Assembly (NCBI GenBank): GCA_049583715.1
Contig: JBAUWJ010000274.1
Coordinates: 1-15,014, forward strand
DNA length: 15,014 nt
Reading direction: 5' to 3'
Origin: JAANXG01 sp049583715
GTDB taxonomy: Bacteria > Pseudomonadota > Gammaproteobacteria > Arenicellales > JAANXG01
Positions 14,918-15,014 of the stretch are shown one piece after another (positions within the stretch are counted from its first letter, which is position 1; every line of letters begins with the position of its first letter). The notes beneath the pieces are model-generated. The model was not told the DNA's origin, searched no databases, and was given only the letters and a program-made list of their open reading frames with translations. The translations under genes were made by a program, and so were the position numbers.

Positions 14918-15010
14918 AATAGGGACAGACCACGGTTTCGAGTTTGGCACTCTGGGGACCACGTTTTCCGAACACTAAACTCCCGAAACCGTAGTCTATC
15001 CCCGTTTTCC
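14918..15010. repeat. REP-like inverted repeat behind the GMC gene
   Basis: The left arm AATAGGGACAGACCACGG starts at 14918. The right arm CCGTAGTCTATCCCCGTT ends at about 15007, and both arms continue inward with similar TTTCG-AGTTT sequence. A further half-copy, GGGGACCACGTTTTCCG, lies in the middle at 14954-14970. This is the same family as 12906-12987. The window ends just beyond, so more copies may follow. Confidence 0.75.
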
Positions 15011-15014
15011 AATC

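Overview
The window is bacterial, GC-rich and gene-dense, with Shine-Dalgarno sites in front of most genes. It most likely comes from a proteobacterium: the substrate-binding protein belongs to the TorT family, and the intergenic regions carry REP-like inverted repeats of the kind common in proteobacterial chromosomes. I cannot name the genus. There are no rRNA or tRNA genes, no CRISPR array, and no intact transposase or phage gene.

Left part (1-2800): a dispersed palindromic repeat opens the window. It is followed by two minus-strand genes, an isoprenylcysteine methyltransferase-family membrane protein and a DUF4863 / PnbB-like (4-hydroxylaminobenzoate lyase family) protein. Divergent from the second is an AurF-like diiron N-oxygenase homologue with a complete metal-ligand set. 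In known biochemistry an AurF enzyme makes 4-hydroxylaminobenzoate and a PnbB enzyme consumes it, so the two genes could form a short arylamine-degrading pair. This is inference.

Central part (2958-12616): a large divergent locus around a 655-base regulatory region. Leftward runs a tight four-gene operon: biotin carboxylase, PxpB/KipI-like carboxyltransferase subunit, PxpC/KipA-like carboxyltransferase subunit, and a small biotin carrier protein. These are the parts of a urea-carboxylase-type enzyme as separate polypeptides. Rightward runs a five-gene operon: TorT-like periplasmic binding protein, double-NBD sugar-type ABC ATPase, RbsC-type permease, Gfo/Idh/MocA oxidoreductase, and PxpA (LamB/YcsF). 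Because PxpA is the usual third partner of PxpB and PxpC, the two arms very probably serve one catabolic pathway. The simplest reading is import of a small, probably cyclic amide- or sugar-like compound, redox modification, and ATP- and biotin-dependent activation with ring opening. The substrate is unknown. The shared region holds a good sigma70-like promoter, a perfect 7-bp palindrome resembling an operator, and a possible 27-codon leader ORF. This locus is the best candidate for an undescribed system.

Right part (12617-15014): a 754-base non-coding stretch with a terminator-like hairpin, a REP-like inverted repeat and a second inverted-repeat family. It leads to a GMC-family flavin oxidoreductase gene that looks more AT-rich than its neighbours. 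Another copy of the REP-like repeat lies directly behind this gene, so the gene is bracketed by the same repeat and may be a later arrival.
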